Positions 1-15,100 of a stretch of 64,000 bases of DNA are shown piece by piece. The translations under genes and the position numbers were made by a program. The stretch covers positions 684,434-748,433 of the forward strand of contig NMRA01000057.1 of the NCBI GenBank assembly GCA_002633005.1, read 5' to 3'. Numbering within the stretch: position 1 is the first letter of the stretch; the number at the start of each line of letters is the position of its first letter. The notes under the pieces were generated by a model, which saw nothing but the letters and a program-made list of their open reading frames with translations, was not told where the DNA came from and did no database searches. The stretch is from Phoronis australis. Taxonomy: Eukaryota; Phoronida; Phoronidae.

Positions 1-5
1 TTCAG

Positions 6-155
6 ATTGAGGAGAAAAAGCGCAAGAAAGCTGAGGAAGACGCTAAGGTCAAAGCTGAAGAGGAAAAGGAGTTGAAGCGTATTGAGGAGGAACAGAGACG
101 CATGAAGGAGGAGTATGAGGCTGAGCAGAAGAGACAAAGGGAAAAGGAAGAGGAG
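6..155 (+). CDS. CSPP1: CSPP1-like exon a: charged coiled coil
   Basis: Begins after ttcag at the very edge of the window and ends GAG|gtaggg. It encodes 50 residues (IEEKKRKKAEEDAKVK onward), almost all Glu, Lys, Arg and Ala, as in a long single helix. Phase 0 at both ends. Because the window starts five bases before it, the acceptor is inferred and the exon might extend further left. Confidence 0.75.
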
Positions 156-3100
156 GTAGGGGGCGCTAGGCGCTAGAGGCATCTTGGGAGTAGGGGATAA
201 TAGAGGTGGCTTGAGAGTAGGGGATGCTAGAGGTGGCTTGAGAGTAGAAGGCATTTAATTTATTTAATTGGCTTATTTGTGGAAGGCTTTACGTTTGTGG
301 CTGGTTAGTTGTGGTGGCACGAATTGTGACTTGTAGGGGACTGTAAATGTAAGGTGGATTTTATTTTATACACTATTGTATAAGTTGTGTCTTCCTTGTG
401 AGGTATTCCTCTTATCAAAGAGAGCACAGATGGCATGGATTGAATGAATTCAACTGCTGCCCTCTAGGGGCAATAGGGGTAATTATGCATCTGATTTATA
501 TTAAAATCCATCGCGTCACTAATTAAAAATAGTCTGCAGTTACACTACGAAATTAGTAAAGTCATTGAATTTTAAGGACATTTTTAACATCCCATAATAA
601 TCATTGATTTCAAGTGATTTGTGAATGCAGTCATTAGAACCAGTCCTAATTATGACATCGAAAAATCATGTTGCTTATTAATTTATTGATCGTCATTCAT
701 CCTGGGTAAGTCTTGGATGGAAATGTTCTTAAAAGTCATGGATAAATCTTAAAGTCTAATCACATTGGTGACCGTTTTCATGAATTTACTAATATTGTCG
801 GTTAAGATACACTAGCCATTTTTATAACCCACTACATCAATAGTGTATGTCAACAGCAAGCTTTTGCCTTCCTTTCCATACATGTAACTGAGTGTGAAAA
901 TAGCGTTAATTGCCATAAGTCCCCTGGAATTTTTGTTATAATTGTAGTTCTGTGCAAGCCATGTGTACATTTCCGAACACTGAAGCTTGAGTGTAATTGG
1001 GGAAAAATGGTTGAGTTTGTAGGGATTGAAGTAAACCTTTCATCAACTAATGATTTAGTTTCTGGGTTTTGTTGCTTGTTTATTAATGTGAAATTATTTA
1101 GAAACAAATTTGTCAAATGAACTCAAATGTTGCTTTTAATTTTATTTGGTAATAGGAAAGAAATTATTGATCTGCAAACTCACAGTTGACTTAGAGGGAT
1201 ATTTCTTTCCTCACTGCCTGAACCCCAAACTACAAACCAGATTACCACAACAAACAAAGCAATCTGTGTGCAGTAATGTGATGGACAGTGATTCTCATTG
1301 ACAAGTCATAATGAGTGTCAAAATTCTGTGGAATTTTGGAGCTTGACCAACCCTTCCTTGATTCTCAAATCAAATGTTATGTGTAATGGGCAGGCCTTTA
1401 TGCAGCGTATGTCCTGGGCGTCTAAATGGACGCCCTAGCACTAATATGGATGGCCTGGCAAGGACACCCAATGTATCATTTGGACACCCACTATCAATAG
1501 GAACCTTTTAAGTTTGGACACACACATTGTAATGATTACTAGGAAGCCTCTGAAAACTCACAGTGGTGGCTCTTTTTTCAAAGCAGGAAGAAATATACAA
1601 GTATATACAAAGTATTAATGTTGATAGCATTGTAAAAACCTTGGTCTACGCAATTTTTGGTAAAAAAATCTGTGTGTTTGGGCGGATTTCTGGGGGTGGG
1701 GGGTTACGCGTCGGAATCATGGATGCCCTGGAATATTGGGAACCCCATTTTGGACACCCTATTTTCAAAATCCTGGATAAAGGCCTGGTAATGGGCGTGA
1801 CCTTTGTGGCATGAACTCGTCTGGTACAGGCATTGGACCACCGACAATCTATTTTCTTTCCTTTTAAACTCTCCCAAGATTGGAGTGCTATCAATAGGCG
1901 GTGATCTCTCACTTCATTTTGGTTGTGCTAAACTATATTAAATGTTTTCATGGTTATGAGGTAGGAAAGGCCCTTTTTGTCATAGACAAGAGTGTAACTT
2001 CTGCATTTAAGGGTACTTGGTTATTTTCTATGCTAAACAACATACGTGTGTTTTTTCATTACCAGTACCATCTTTAAAACCTTTAGTATGATGGATTTTA
2101 TGTTAGTATACATTTTGAGGCTGCTATAAAACTGTGGTATTTTGAAAAACATTGCCAGAGACTTCATTTTGAATTCATTTCACAGATTTTTTGATGCACT
2201 TTGTTAAATATTTAGTGGTACGGATGATTCCTTTGCCATTTTTGACATGTAGTAACTTGGACGTCAAGAAGTTTGATCTTTGTTGATGTCAATTACAATT
2301 ATTTTTTATTCATTTTAGAATGAAATTTGTGAGCTTGTGTTAAGAACCTTGCTTTAAGCTTTTTAATGACCGGTCTTCTTTCTTTTAAGCTTTTCAATAA
2401 CCACTCTTCTTAGATTTCACAGATGAAGCTCCTCTTTTCAGTGCAGGTCAGGTCGTTCCACTTGAATCTGTCTCCCCACATTTCCAAGCAGTCGTCATTT
2501 TGGTACCAGTTGTCTGGTTGTCCTAAAATGTTCAAAATATGGTGTTTGAGAAATGGTGATTTATGTCAAATTTCAAGGATTGTTGTTCTTGCTTATTTGC
2601 CCCCCAAGGATCAAATTGTGCATAGTAAGGAAATAGATGCGGTAAACTGAATGAATTTTGTTGACCATGAGAATTCTCGTTCAGACTACTATTCGGTACA
2701 ACTACGGCATTTCTTCACTCATTTTGCACAAACGTAACTGCCAAAATTGTTATTTTTCTATTGTTCAAAAATTGGTGCAAACTTTGGCAAATGCTGTTTT
2801 GAGACAACTGCACACTACCAAGAATTTAAAACGACCTTTCAAAATTTTGATTGAAACCACAACCGAGCTTATATTCGGAAACTGTATGAAATAAACCCTT
2901 CTTTTTGAATTAAATGTTGTTGAATTTCACTAGTAAGAATTTTATTTGTCTATACATGTTTCACATTCAGCAAACACATAAGGTGTTGTTGTGCTGATAT
3001 GATACGTTGTCAACTAAGTCACTCAATAACTCATTATTTGATGATTCTCATTTGAGTGAAATCACGATTCCAAAAATATTATATCTTGCTAAAATAAACA

Positions 3101-6100
3101 AAACTTTAGATCAAAACACATTACATACATACTTTAAAACAACCCTTTTGGAACATTTTCCAAACATATGCCCATGGGGGTACTTTTGGGTGGGCTTATT
3201 TTTGAATATTCCCTGAGTGTACAAACCAAATTACTACAGAATGAAACTTTCTTAATGTTTCTTTTTGATACAAAATTTGACAAAATCAGATTTTACTTAT
3301 CCGACGTATTGTGTGATAAATACATGGAGAACTATGAGACTTCTGACTTGTCGTTTGATCTGTGTTCTCATATTATGCGATGTGGCGTGAAAAGGCTAAT
3401 TCTCATTATCATTTTTTAGTCTACATTTGAGTGGTTTAGTCTGTCATGTTCTCGTATCAATGTGTTGATAATAGTTTTGTATGAGCTCTACAGTACATCT
3501 AATAGCAGAACTCCGTTCTGACTTTAAACACTTGACAATGTGTGATATTTAGTAACTATATAGAAGTCTCACCGACATCCCAGTTAGTGAAGAGCATCTG
3601 GCTACCAGTCTTCTCCCACACCCAGTGGCCTTCTTTTTGTCTGTCATGGCCACCCAGCCAGAACTGCTTGGTGGTGAGACCTTCAGTTAGCGCAATATGG
3701 TTGATCATTGCGCCAATGAACGCCTGTTCCTCACTGGTCTCTATGGTAGCTAGATGTGCACCGTACTGATGACATTGTTTCATTGCATCGTACCAGCCGA
3801 ATTTGGCCGTAACCACTTTGTAGCAGGAGTCCTTGCTTGCAGTGAAGCCATATGGACACGTATGCTTGATCTTTGTCTGCAAGTATGCGGTTAGTGATTG
3901 GATGGAATTCTGGTTCGTCATTGACTGCGTAGTCATCTGCTTCAAGTTGTTCTTCACCGTAGACATGTCTGTTTGCAAAGTCTGCACGTACTTTTGAAGC
4001 TCTTTGTCTTGTGATATCATCTTAATGAGCAGTTCTTCCTTCAGTGTGCTGATTTTACTTTCGATGACGAGCTGAGACATTTTGATGGTTTTCAGCGTAT
4101 CTAGAATCTCATCCGTCTTGCAGGGACACGTGTCATTTGCACCGAACCTCACACCCGTAGCCTGAACACTTAGGCATTGAATGAAGAGTAAGAAAGCAAT
4201 GCTGATCCTACTAACCATTGTACACGGCTTTGTGTGTTGACTGGTGATGTTCGCCTCAAGTTCTGGAATATTTTTTTACGAATAAACCTTTAATTTATAC
4301 TGTCTGAGGTTCAAATTAAATCTTTTGTTTACTTTCATTATCAACAAAGGTTAAACTTTTTCAGATTTTAATAAACATTATCTGGAATGAAGCTTGTAAA
4401 ATGAATTGATTCCTCTGTTTCTGAGATACACACTAGGCTGTTACTAGTTGTAGGTCTTATTTAGTTTGGCCACACTTTCGTGCACCTGTAATTTGCTAGG
4501 AGTGCTTGGTGATTTATTTCCGAAATTGACATGTTCAACTCTGAACCTTGCAAACAAACAGATTTAATGTTCATTAAAATTTACACCAGTGTCGACGAAC
4601 AAAATGATTTGGAATTTCACTAGTGTCATTTTTTTCTCGAGTAAGCTGCAACAAAGTTAGCGTGCACTAGACCCTGGTGTTTGACGGAAGTCTAGCTGGA
4701 GTTTCGTTGCTGTAAATATACCATTGCTTTAAAAAGTTATAATTGTAAATTGTCCCTTGGCATTTAGGTATTTTGCTATCTTTATCGGACCTTTATTTTT
4801 GATACTAAGGTTTTTTTTTCAGCAAGTCTAATGTAGAAGAGGCAACACTAGTTTGTCGCCAAAATCTCCATATACAAGGCCCTCAATCCTTAATTTTGGG
4901 ACCGAATATCGGCCCAATACCCTTTGAAAAATATTGAGAAATCATGTGAATTCCCCTCACGAGACTCAAAAATTACCCTCAAATGATTGGAAAATTATAG
5001 TCGAGGTTTGAATCATTTGTAACCTACGCAGGTGACGATTTGAAAGAGCACAAAATGGTAGTTTTAGCTACTTGAGGCAAAGCTTATTAGGGCTTGGAAC
5101 AGGGTGCGGGGTGCTGTTGATGGTGATCAGGAGGTAGAATTTTTCCCTCACACCCAAAAAATTCCCTGCCCAGAAAGCAAAGGCATCTTTCCCCTCGGTT
5201 GAATGAGGACTCTAATATATTACCTGCAACATTACTCTTGCTTAGTGTTACAATTATATTGCAGTGTAGTTTTTTACATGGTGGCATATTTGAAGCAATA
5301 TTTGAGAAGGGTCTTTAGCTTTGGTGTTTGCGATGCACCATTTGGACGTATTTGTGCATTCATTGCTGTCTCTCCATGTACAATACATGCCAAAATAATC
5401 AAAAAAGAACTGGATGTTGTCGATTACAAGTGACTGCATGTTGAAATCCCTGACGTGGTGACTGAGTGTATCTGAACTCTGACAGTTTATTAGAGTCTTG
5501 ATGGGCAGCTGTCAGCCATGACAGAGAAGGAGAGTTTTTGGTGGGTTATTTTTGGTGCAATTTATGTAGAAAAAACATTGAAAACTATGAAAACTGGTTA
5601 TTTTTGTATTATTAGGTTAATCTTTAAGTGTTGGATGCGGGTGTAGCTCATTTTTCTCTTAAATGTGTCGAGAGTTTTGGTGCTTGATGTTTGTCTTCTG
5701 TAAAAGCATAGTACAAAGAAGTGTGACCATGTTGTGTTCTTTGTTGTCTCAGGAACAACGGAAGAATGAGGAGATTAAACGTCAGGCTGAGGAGAAGAGA
5801 CAGGAAGCTGAGAGACAGCGGAAGGAAGCTGAGGAGAAACGCCTAGAGGAGATAAGGAAGAGACAGGATGAGGAAAGTCTGGCCAGGCAGCGGCAACAGG
5901 TGAGAGTGGTGTGGGTTGAAGCAAGGGGGTGGAATCAAAGGGCAAAGAAAGGGTGAGGAGAAGAGTGGATGATAGTGACGTGTGGGGAGAGAGAAGGGGG
6001 AGGTGTAGTCATGGTAAATGAGAGTGGGGCTGGCAGTAGTGGAGTAGGTCTGGGTGATGAGAAAGGAGGGCTGGGACAGGGATGGTGGTTGGGGGTATAG

Positions 6101-9100
6101 TAGTGGTGGAGGAGGAAGAGAAAGCAGGGTGGGAAGTGGCCATAGATAACCCGAAAATAAAGTTAGTTGAGTAAGTGATGACAAGATGTGTAATCATGGC
6201 TGATTAGTGTTGGAGGTTGCAACAGGCCTTGGGAAATCTTTAGGTACTGGGGAAAGTGTGAGAAAAGAAGAGGTTGAGGATTGGGGGGAGATAGAGGGAT
6301 GGGAAAGAAGGTTTGAGATGGAGTGGTGCGAAGATAACTGGACAGTAGACTTCTAATTATGGAGTGTTAGCATTCAGTCTTACAAGAATCCTTTTACGAA
6401 ATCATTTCAGGAGGCCCAGAGGCAGAAGTCGCCACCCATTCCCACAATGAGGAGTAAGACTGTAGCACCAACCGTAAGTTAACATATGAAGCATAGATGC
6501 TCACGTAGTACTAAAAAACTGATGCATTAAGTGATGAGACTCTTGCATGAAATCCTGGTGGTTGAAACCCAGTGTGTAAAGTTGATGTTAGTTTTCACAC
6601 TTATGCGTTATATATGGAGATTAATTAATGGAGACTTGTTTATTATTATTTTGTTTCTTGCTGAATGAATTGCATGTTAACTGAGCACTTGTTGATTGAT
6701 TGATAGGAGGCGAGAACGGACTCTCCCCCAGTACCTGCTGCTAGAAGTAAAACTGAACCTGACTCTGTCAGTGTGAGTATTCGGATGTTATCACAAATGT
6801 TTTCAGAAGCCATGCATAGTATGCTCACTACACGAAGTTTGTAAAATGCAGATCATCTGCAACTCTTGGCTCTTAAATCTCGATGTTGGAATGTGTATGG
6901 AACTGTAGTCATATTCTCATTATGAACTCCAGCACATTATAACTTCATGGGAAGTTGTGGTTTGTAAGTGCATCTTTGGGCTACTCGTGTTCATCTTCAA
7001 TATTCAATTATTAAAAAATGGTCATCAGTCAATGAAATATTTCACTCTGTTTTGTTTAAAATTAAGTTTTTCCCTTTAATAACCCTAATGTATTGTAATC
7101 ATTCAGCGACCAGCTAGCAAACAGGTAAACTTGTAGTGTAAACCAGCACCAGTGTCGAGTGAATTGATTTAATAGTTATTACAATTATTTTGTCTTATTT
7201 CTTGCATTAATTGTAGATTGTTCTTAAACAGAGTGCGAGTTTTTGTTATGGTTTTGTGTGCACTATTGACCAGCAGTGAGGTACACATAGTGCAATCCAT
7301 GTAAACCTCGATTAAATTACTTTTTGCAAACATTTTAAGTCTGATCAACACGCCACCTGTCGCTACATCACGTGACCTGATGAGATTTCTGCCCCAACGA
7401 GGACTCAAACCCGTGACCTTATGCTCACTGTGCACTGAGCCATTGGGACCACTGGTTGGATGCAGTTGTCCCATCAGACTTGGGCATTTTGAACTCCTGA
7501 GTCTATAGACTTGAACGGTCGTGGAAATGTATATTGCAAACATTTTAAGCCTGGTCTGCACACCACATTGTTTTACTTTTAAGTCCTAATCTGTCTTTCT
7601 GTTTTTTGTAACATCATGATGTGTGGTATTATTGATTTGTTCTTAGAAAAAACATTCACTGAATTCAAACGTGTTTGCCAGCGATACAGAAATGGTTCGT
7701 GGTATGCAGTTTGTTGTCGTTCACTTTCAAATTGAGAATCATTTTTTTAATTATCATTAAATACCAGTAAAATCTTACCAATTTCAGACAATGCTAATTG
7801 CCATAGTAACACTTTTTTCATTTTTCAAGGGCTTCAAACATTGTTGCGAATGCCCACAATTTTTCAATATATTGTCTGTTGGTAGCCGTGGTGCAGAACT
7901 TGAATATCACAAAGCATCATAATTTGGCACTATGTATCATTTATGAAAATGGAAGAAACAAAAATTTGACCTGTCTGCCCTAGTGTGTCCAAAATTGGTG
8001 AGAGTTTACTTTACTAATATAAGATAGTGCCTGTTGGTTTGTATTGAAAGGTTCTCATGTTCTTTTGTGTTATTTTGTCTCAAGATCTCCGTTATGGCAA
8101 ACGTAGAGTTGTTAAAAAAATAATCGTGGCTAATCCCATGTGCTGGACTTAAAAAACAGGGATGTGTGCTGCAGACCCTAGACACTTTCGGGTGGAATTT
8201 CCGCTAACGGAGTGGAACCATTGAATTCTCTTTGATAATTCAACATTCCAAACTCAGTGATGGACCACTTCACTGGGCGTCATTTTGCTAGGGAAATGCC
8301 ATGCTGTTATAAGCTCCCAATCCTACTCGCAAAACGTCCACCTTCCACTTGCGTGATTTGGCATTGTCTTGCGTGTTCTTGCTTTTAGGCGATTTTTTAG
8401 GATCTTCAGATTTCATCTCTCTGGTTAATGGATTATGTTTTGTAATTGCCACACATCAGTCACAGTGGTTTGTTGCTAGTTACATTTTTCATAATTATAC
8501 TTATATAACAGTTGACTGAACATCATGTGAATGTTGAAACGTATAAAAGTCTAATTTGCAACTGCTAACACCCTTAACTCAAATTCTTCTGTGGCGTTGT
8601 AGTTGTGATAAAAGAAGTTAGTAATCAACTGACTATATACTTAAACGTCTTGCTAATGCTGTCCCCTTTATCTCCAGCTCCGCGGTAGGACATCCCCTCC
8701 TGTGCCCGCTGTCAATAGCCAGTCAAAGTCTGACTATCGTGCCAATAGTGCAGATGTACTTAATCAGCTGGCAAGAATGAGGCAGCAGTTGCAGAGTGAG
8801 AGGTTAAGGGTCGAGAGTGCTCTTCGCAAGAAGAAGGTAATTTGTTGGTTAAGACTGTCTTTTGTAGGGGTTATGCAAGCCAAATTAGATTGTTTTGCTG
8901 TCTCTTTGGGGTATCCACAATGGCAACTTGTTCAAGTGAACCAAAGTGGGTCCAATATACACAACGTATGTCACTCCACCCTATCATATGATTGTAACTT
9001 GGACAAAATGTCCAAATAGCATCATAATTTTCCTTTAAGTTTAACCTTTCTGAAACTTGAGTTGTCAAGTCAGGATGACTTGTTGTGGGTGTTGTTGCAC

Positions 9101-12100
9101 TTCACTGACTTGGTCAATTAAGTGATGTAGAACTGGAGACTTATGCACTTCACTGACTTGGTCATTAATTTGATGTAGAACTGGAGACTGGTGCAAGAAA
9201 CTGACTTAAGCTCAATTTTGACTTATTAAGCCTAAGATTTGTCTCAGCTTCCAAACATTGAACCCTCCACATCCAGTCAAATAGTCAAAATTAAGACAAA
9301 ACTTGTCAAAAACTCATGTCAAGCTTAAGCTCTCTTCCCTGAAACGGACATGAGACAAATTTAAGCTTTATCTTAAAACTGACTGAAATTTAAGATTTGT
9401 CCTCGCCATTTCTGGGAACTGCCCCAACGCCTTTTTATTGAGTAATAACTGGCTCTAGCTTCGTAACCATAAAATCTCTGCTGTATTATTTGAGGTAAAG
9501 TTTTGTGTGAACTCATCTGTTAGTTCATAAACATAATGTCTGTGGTCACTGAAACTAGAGCTGTTACTTTGATAAGAATGACGATTACCCAGAATACATG
9601 TTTGATTCACACAGTTTGAAGAATTCCAAATTCACTGTTTACATTATGTAGTGCACATCAACATAAGGTTGCCAGAGAATCGCATTAAGAGAAATCCTAC
9701 ATCAAAGCAACCTGAAATTTGGAATAACACAATTTCTTGTATCGCTGTTATTTTTTGTTTGTATTCCATTATGCATATTGTAGCATTGTAAGTATGTTTT
9801 TAGCACATCAGTTTTCATGTCGAAACAGTGAAAGCAATCTTTTCAAACAATGTCACAAAGCATAGCACCTCGCAAAAACTTTTGTCAAACTATCCTGTCC
9901 TGATTTCCTATTATTTTTGGAAATAAGTGAAGGAATGAATTATCTGCCAGTATTGGATAATACTTTAATAAGTGTTGTGTGCTAGGTAATTTCTGAACAC
10001 CTTTAGTATACAGTCTGTGGCTAATCATGTCGGTCTTTTTTATCTTATAGGATGATGTGGAGGTCTATGACCCCCGCCTCAGCAAAGCGTAAGTATAGGG
10101 CTCGTTCTATCCTCTTGTTGTCAACCTGCTTCAAATATTTTCAGCAACTTGTAGCTAAAACTACTAAAAATTAATTGACAGCAAGTTGCGTGATGTTTTT
10201 TGTGAATATTTAGCAGCATTTGATTGGTTGTTAAATTGTCTGTGGATAAAGCTGCATACTTTGCTGAAACATTTAGAGGAACATTGTGGCAGTCTGTGAC
10301 ACATGGCAGCCCTCGGGTGCATTTATTAAAATATTCATTTTTAAAATCAAGAAGCTTAATTCTTGTGGTAATGTCAAAAATATCACTTTGACCAGTGAAT
10401 ACTCTTGAAAAGAAACAAACTTTTGAAAGTTGATTTGACCCCTTATATAATTATTTCTCATTATTTCAAAATATCCATTAGAAAGGAATCAAATATTTTT
10501 TATCATAGACCCTTTCTGCATGCTGGCCTAGTTGCCTAGAGCTTTCTATCCATTAAGTTTGATAATAGAGCCACAATGTTTAACAAAAAGAAGAATTTGT
10601 CCAGCTGTGACTACTGCTGATGTGGTGCTAACGATGATTGTCATTACAGGCCTATCATTCAGGCACCCATTATTGGTTCTACCCGGCCTGAGAGGGTGAA
10701 TTCTCACAATGCAGCAGAGTTTAACAAGCTCAAGCACAGAGGTATGCCTTGAAACTGAGATATTGTTTAACCAGCCTGAAGGTTCAGCTGTAATACTGTT
10801 ATTACAGGGTAATTATATGTTCAAGGCATTGATTGGCTCTCTTGGTTATTACTGGTTTTCCATGTTGTGTAAATATTAAAAGTGAAAAAGAGGACCAGTG
10901 GCTACCCGTTTCAGTACACAAGCACCCATCCACCAAAGTATGAATTGAAGGATATATTGATTGTGTGGGTTACATGGTTATTAATTTTGATAACAGTTGC
11001 TCATTAACTTTAGGACAATGGCATTATCCTTAGTACAGAAGGTTATATGTTGGAAACAATAGGGATGTAAATAATTATGTAAGGAAGCATTGTCCCAGGA
11101 CTACTGAGCAAAGTGCAGAGGAATTAGCTTGCTGGGTCAAATTTACTGACTACAGATGCAGCAAGTGATTCTGTAGTCAGTTATTTTATTAGTGCACAGG
11201 GACTGAGTAATGTTATAGCTGACAACAGATGTAGCAAGTGAATCATTCTAAAGTCTTTTAATATTTGAGTTTACTTAGTACTTCAGCAGCAGACTTAAAA
11301 CTGTTAGCTGAGCACTCGTAAGTCACTTACTGGGAAACTTATTTGACACTACTCAGTCTGTAGTGTTCATAAAATTTTGACTATTTCAATTTCAGTTGTT
11401 ACCTATCTGGGTTTGTCAAAGTTATAGTGAAAACTCAGAAGGCACGCAGATGAAAAATAACACTAAAAATTGGTTACCTGAAAGTTTTTTAAAGTTTTTG
11501 TTAATTTTCAACTTGTTTAAAAACTGGCAACAAACTCCATAACAAAACCTTCAGAGTGAGCTCAGAAACAACAGAATAAGTGTGAACCCTATGTGTTGTG
11601 TCAAATTGTGTCAAATTAAAAAAAAATGTTAGTAATCAAAAGATGTTTTTTGCATTGTTGCATTGTCTATTCATAGCATTTCTTCTAGTAAGGTATTGAT
11701 TTGTCGTACAGGTCACTGCTCACATAACGTCATCATATTCTGTTGCAACAGGTTCACCATCAAGACAAGAATTCCGCAGCATGTATCCGGAATCCCCGTC
11801 GACCAACTCACAGCTGGAGAGACAGCAGAGGGCACTGCTCAAGCAACAGCAAGATAACCTGTTTAGCTTGCAACAAGGAAGTAGGTCTTGTTGCTTGTAG
11901 TTCCCAGCATGCTTTGCATTGTGGGCTAGACTTTGTTCCAAGTGTGCTGTATTGGGTTTGAGGTCTGGGCTGTTTGCACAACAATCCTTTAATTCCACAG
12001 GTCTGGGGCATGTTTCTTGAACAATGACTTGAGACTTAAATCACAAATTTGGTCTTACACAGCACATAACTCTTCTAAATAATGATTAAAATAATCTTAC

Positions 12101-15100
12101 TTGAGCAAAAGTATAGTCTCTAAGAATCTGAGATAATTTGCATGAACTATCTAGACGTATTATTACTTTGGCTAAACTTTTATTCAGCAGTTTAGGAGTT
12201 TGAACGTCAGATCAAATTTCTGGCTTAAGTCTCAACTCTCTGTTCATCAAACAGACTCCTGATGCAGATCATGTAGTTTGAAGGTCAAAGTCGCTACAAA
12301 CCGATCTATTGATAGTTATATATAATTTTTTTTTCTGAATGATTTACACCAGGTTGTAAAACTGGTCTCAAACTGTTCCTTAAGTTGGTCAAAGATTTCT
12401 TGGCTGACAGTTTATTTATTTCTTAAAATCAAGCTTGACCAACTTTATTATTCTATGTGCAGAGCTTGATGTCAAGTATTTGCAAACTGTCAGTTGTTTG
12501 TGAGCCTAGAAGTCATTTCTTATTTGATGAAGGAACGAGTTATGGCCAGCAATGACAAGTGGCCAAAATTAAAAGTTCATTTTTACAGCAGGTCATCTTA
12601 TATCAGTTTTAAATACATTTGGAGCCTGTTTGACAAAACATAAAATACTCTGAGTTACCTTAATTGTGATTATGTCATCCCAACTATCAACAGTACAAAC
12701 TGGAACTATTCAGACAAACTAAATTGAAAGTCACCGTCATGACGGCTATGTGGAAGCCAACTTCATCGTCATACCAATCCTTTATCATGACTGAGAACAG
12801 GAAAGTTGGTTTAAGTGGCTAAGCCGATATGTAATTAGAATTTTACTGACCTAATAGTTAATAACAGCAATTTTTGGCTGTTTAGTGGTCATGAGTGGAA
12901 AACATTATTTTGTCTGATTACTTTTGTCTTGTGATGTAGTTGGGTAAGAGTATTTGGCATTGGCTCTTCTTTGAAGCATTACAACTTTGGACTACAAACA
13001 TTTGGTGTATCATAGACCATGCAATTTGTAGATCACAGGCCTACTCTTTTAGGGACTATTCGACTACCGGCCCTTCAGACTATTTAGCGCCCCTCTGTTT
13101 TCATATAATAGAAGTGTGTAACGCTTGATGTGAATATTGTGCATTAGAGGGGGCTGCACTTCACCTGAAGTTATAATTGTAGATGTCAATACTACCCATA
13201 ATGGGTGTGCACTCCAAATGCACAGCATGTGTAATATTACTGGCATTACAGTACAGTACAGTTCACTTATTTTGTGGATGTGCAGAGGATTGCAAGGGCA
13301 TTGTGGCATTCGGAGCTATGAGTCTTGAGTAGGACAGTAGTATAGCTGTCTGTATCAACTGAAAGATTGTGTTGTGGTTATTGAAGAATGCTAGCATACC
13401 TGGCATGTGCCTGTTGATTTAGTTACTTGAGTCAAGGATCACTATACTTCATATCGGGCAACAGGAATCCTTATCAAGCGGATGATGAATAATCACCAGT
13501 CTGATATTGGTCTGATCATAGCATCATTGATCGTTTGTAATTGCCCAGTGAAAAGAAATCGTATAATTTACCACATTTGATGAAAAATTCTGCCCAAAAA
13601 AATTATATCAACTGTAAATATGAATTTTTATCATGTCATACCATTCATATGAATTCATAGATGGTCGATATGTTTTTATATTATAAGCTTTTGTGACAAT
13701 TATTTATCAACCAAAATGTGTATTGTAATGGTCTCTTAAGAGGGGGTAGGAAAGGCTCTGATTTCGGACAGTTGCGTACAGATGCCAAGATGGTGTATGA
13801 TCTGCATCACAGGGCCAGCTGCGTGCCCTCTTGTACCCCCCCTGCCCCCCTGCTATCATTCAGGCACCACACTTTATTTGTGAACTGTACTCTGTAAANG
13901 CTTGTAGTTCCCAGCATGCTTTGCATTGTGGGCTAGACTTTGTTCCAAGTGTGCTGTATTGGGTTTGAGGTTTGGGCTGTTTGCACAAGAATCCTTTAAT
14001 TCCACAGGTCTGGGGCATGTTTCTTGAACAATGACTTGAGACTTAAATCACAAATTTGGTCTTACACTGCACATAACTCTTCTAAATAATGATTAAAATA
14101 ATCTTACTTGAGCAAAAGTACAGTCTCTGAGAATCTGAGATAATTTGCATGAACTATCTAGACGTATTATTTCTTTGGCTGAACCTTTATTCAGAAGTTT
14201 AGAAGTGTGAGCGTCAGATCAAATTTCTGGCTTAAGTCTCAACTCTCTGTTCATCAAACAGACTCCTGATACAGGTCATGTAGTTTGAAGGTCAAAGTCG
14301 CTACAAAGCGATCTAATGTTAGTAATAAAATTTTTTTTTCTGAATGATTTACACCTGGTTGTAAAACTGGTCTCAAACTGTTCCTTAAGTTGGTGGATTG
14401 AATTTTAAGTCAAAGATTTCTTGGCTGAAAGTTTATTTATTTCTTAAAATCAAGCTTGACCAACTTTATTATTCTATGTGCAGAGCATGGTGTCAAGTAT
14501 TAGCAAACTGTCAGTTGTTTGTGAGCCTAGAAGTCATTTCTTATTTGATGAAGGAACGAGTTATGGCCAGCATTGACAAGTGGCCAAAATTAAAAGTTCA
14601 TTTTTACAGCAGGTCATGTTATATCAGTTTTAAATACATTTGGAGCCTGTTTGACAAAACATAAACTACTCTGGGTTACTTTAATTGTGATTATGTCATC
14701 CCAACTATCAACAGTACAAACTGTAACTATTCAGACAAACTAAATTGAAAGTCACCGTCATGACGGCTATGTGGAAGCCAACTTCATCGTCATACCAATC
14801 CTTTATCATGACTGAGAAGAGGAAAGTTAGTTTAAGTGGCGAAGCCGATATGTAATTAGAATTTTACTGACCTAATAGTTAATAACAGCAATTTTTGGCT
14901 GTTTAGCGGTCATGAGTGGAAAACATTATTTTGTCTGATTACTTTTGTCTTGTGATGTAGTTGGGTAAGAATATTTGGCATTGGCTCTTCTTTGAAGCAT
15001 TACAACTTTGGACTATAAACATTTGGTGTATCATAGACCATGCAATTTTTAGATCACAGGCCTACTGGTTTAATAGGGACTATTGGACTACCGGACCTTC

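Larger units (their letters stand above)
156..5752 (+). other. CSPP1-like intron hosting MITE and nested antisense lectin
   Basis: A 5.6 kb intron. It contains a hAT-type MITE (1391-1787) and a complete C-type lectin gene on the opposite strand (2410-4218). The stretches 156-1380, 1796-2300 and 4220-5752 are AT-rich, and I see no exon or recognisable element in them. Confidence 0.7.

Noticed and set aside
5843-6197. Pro/Ser-rich minus-strand frames
   Set aside because: Produced by a purine-rich intron; no domain or splice evidence.
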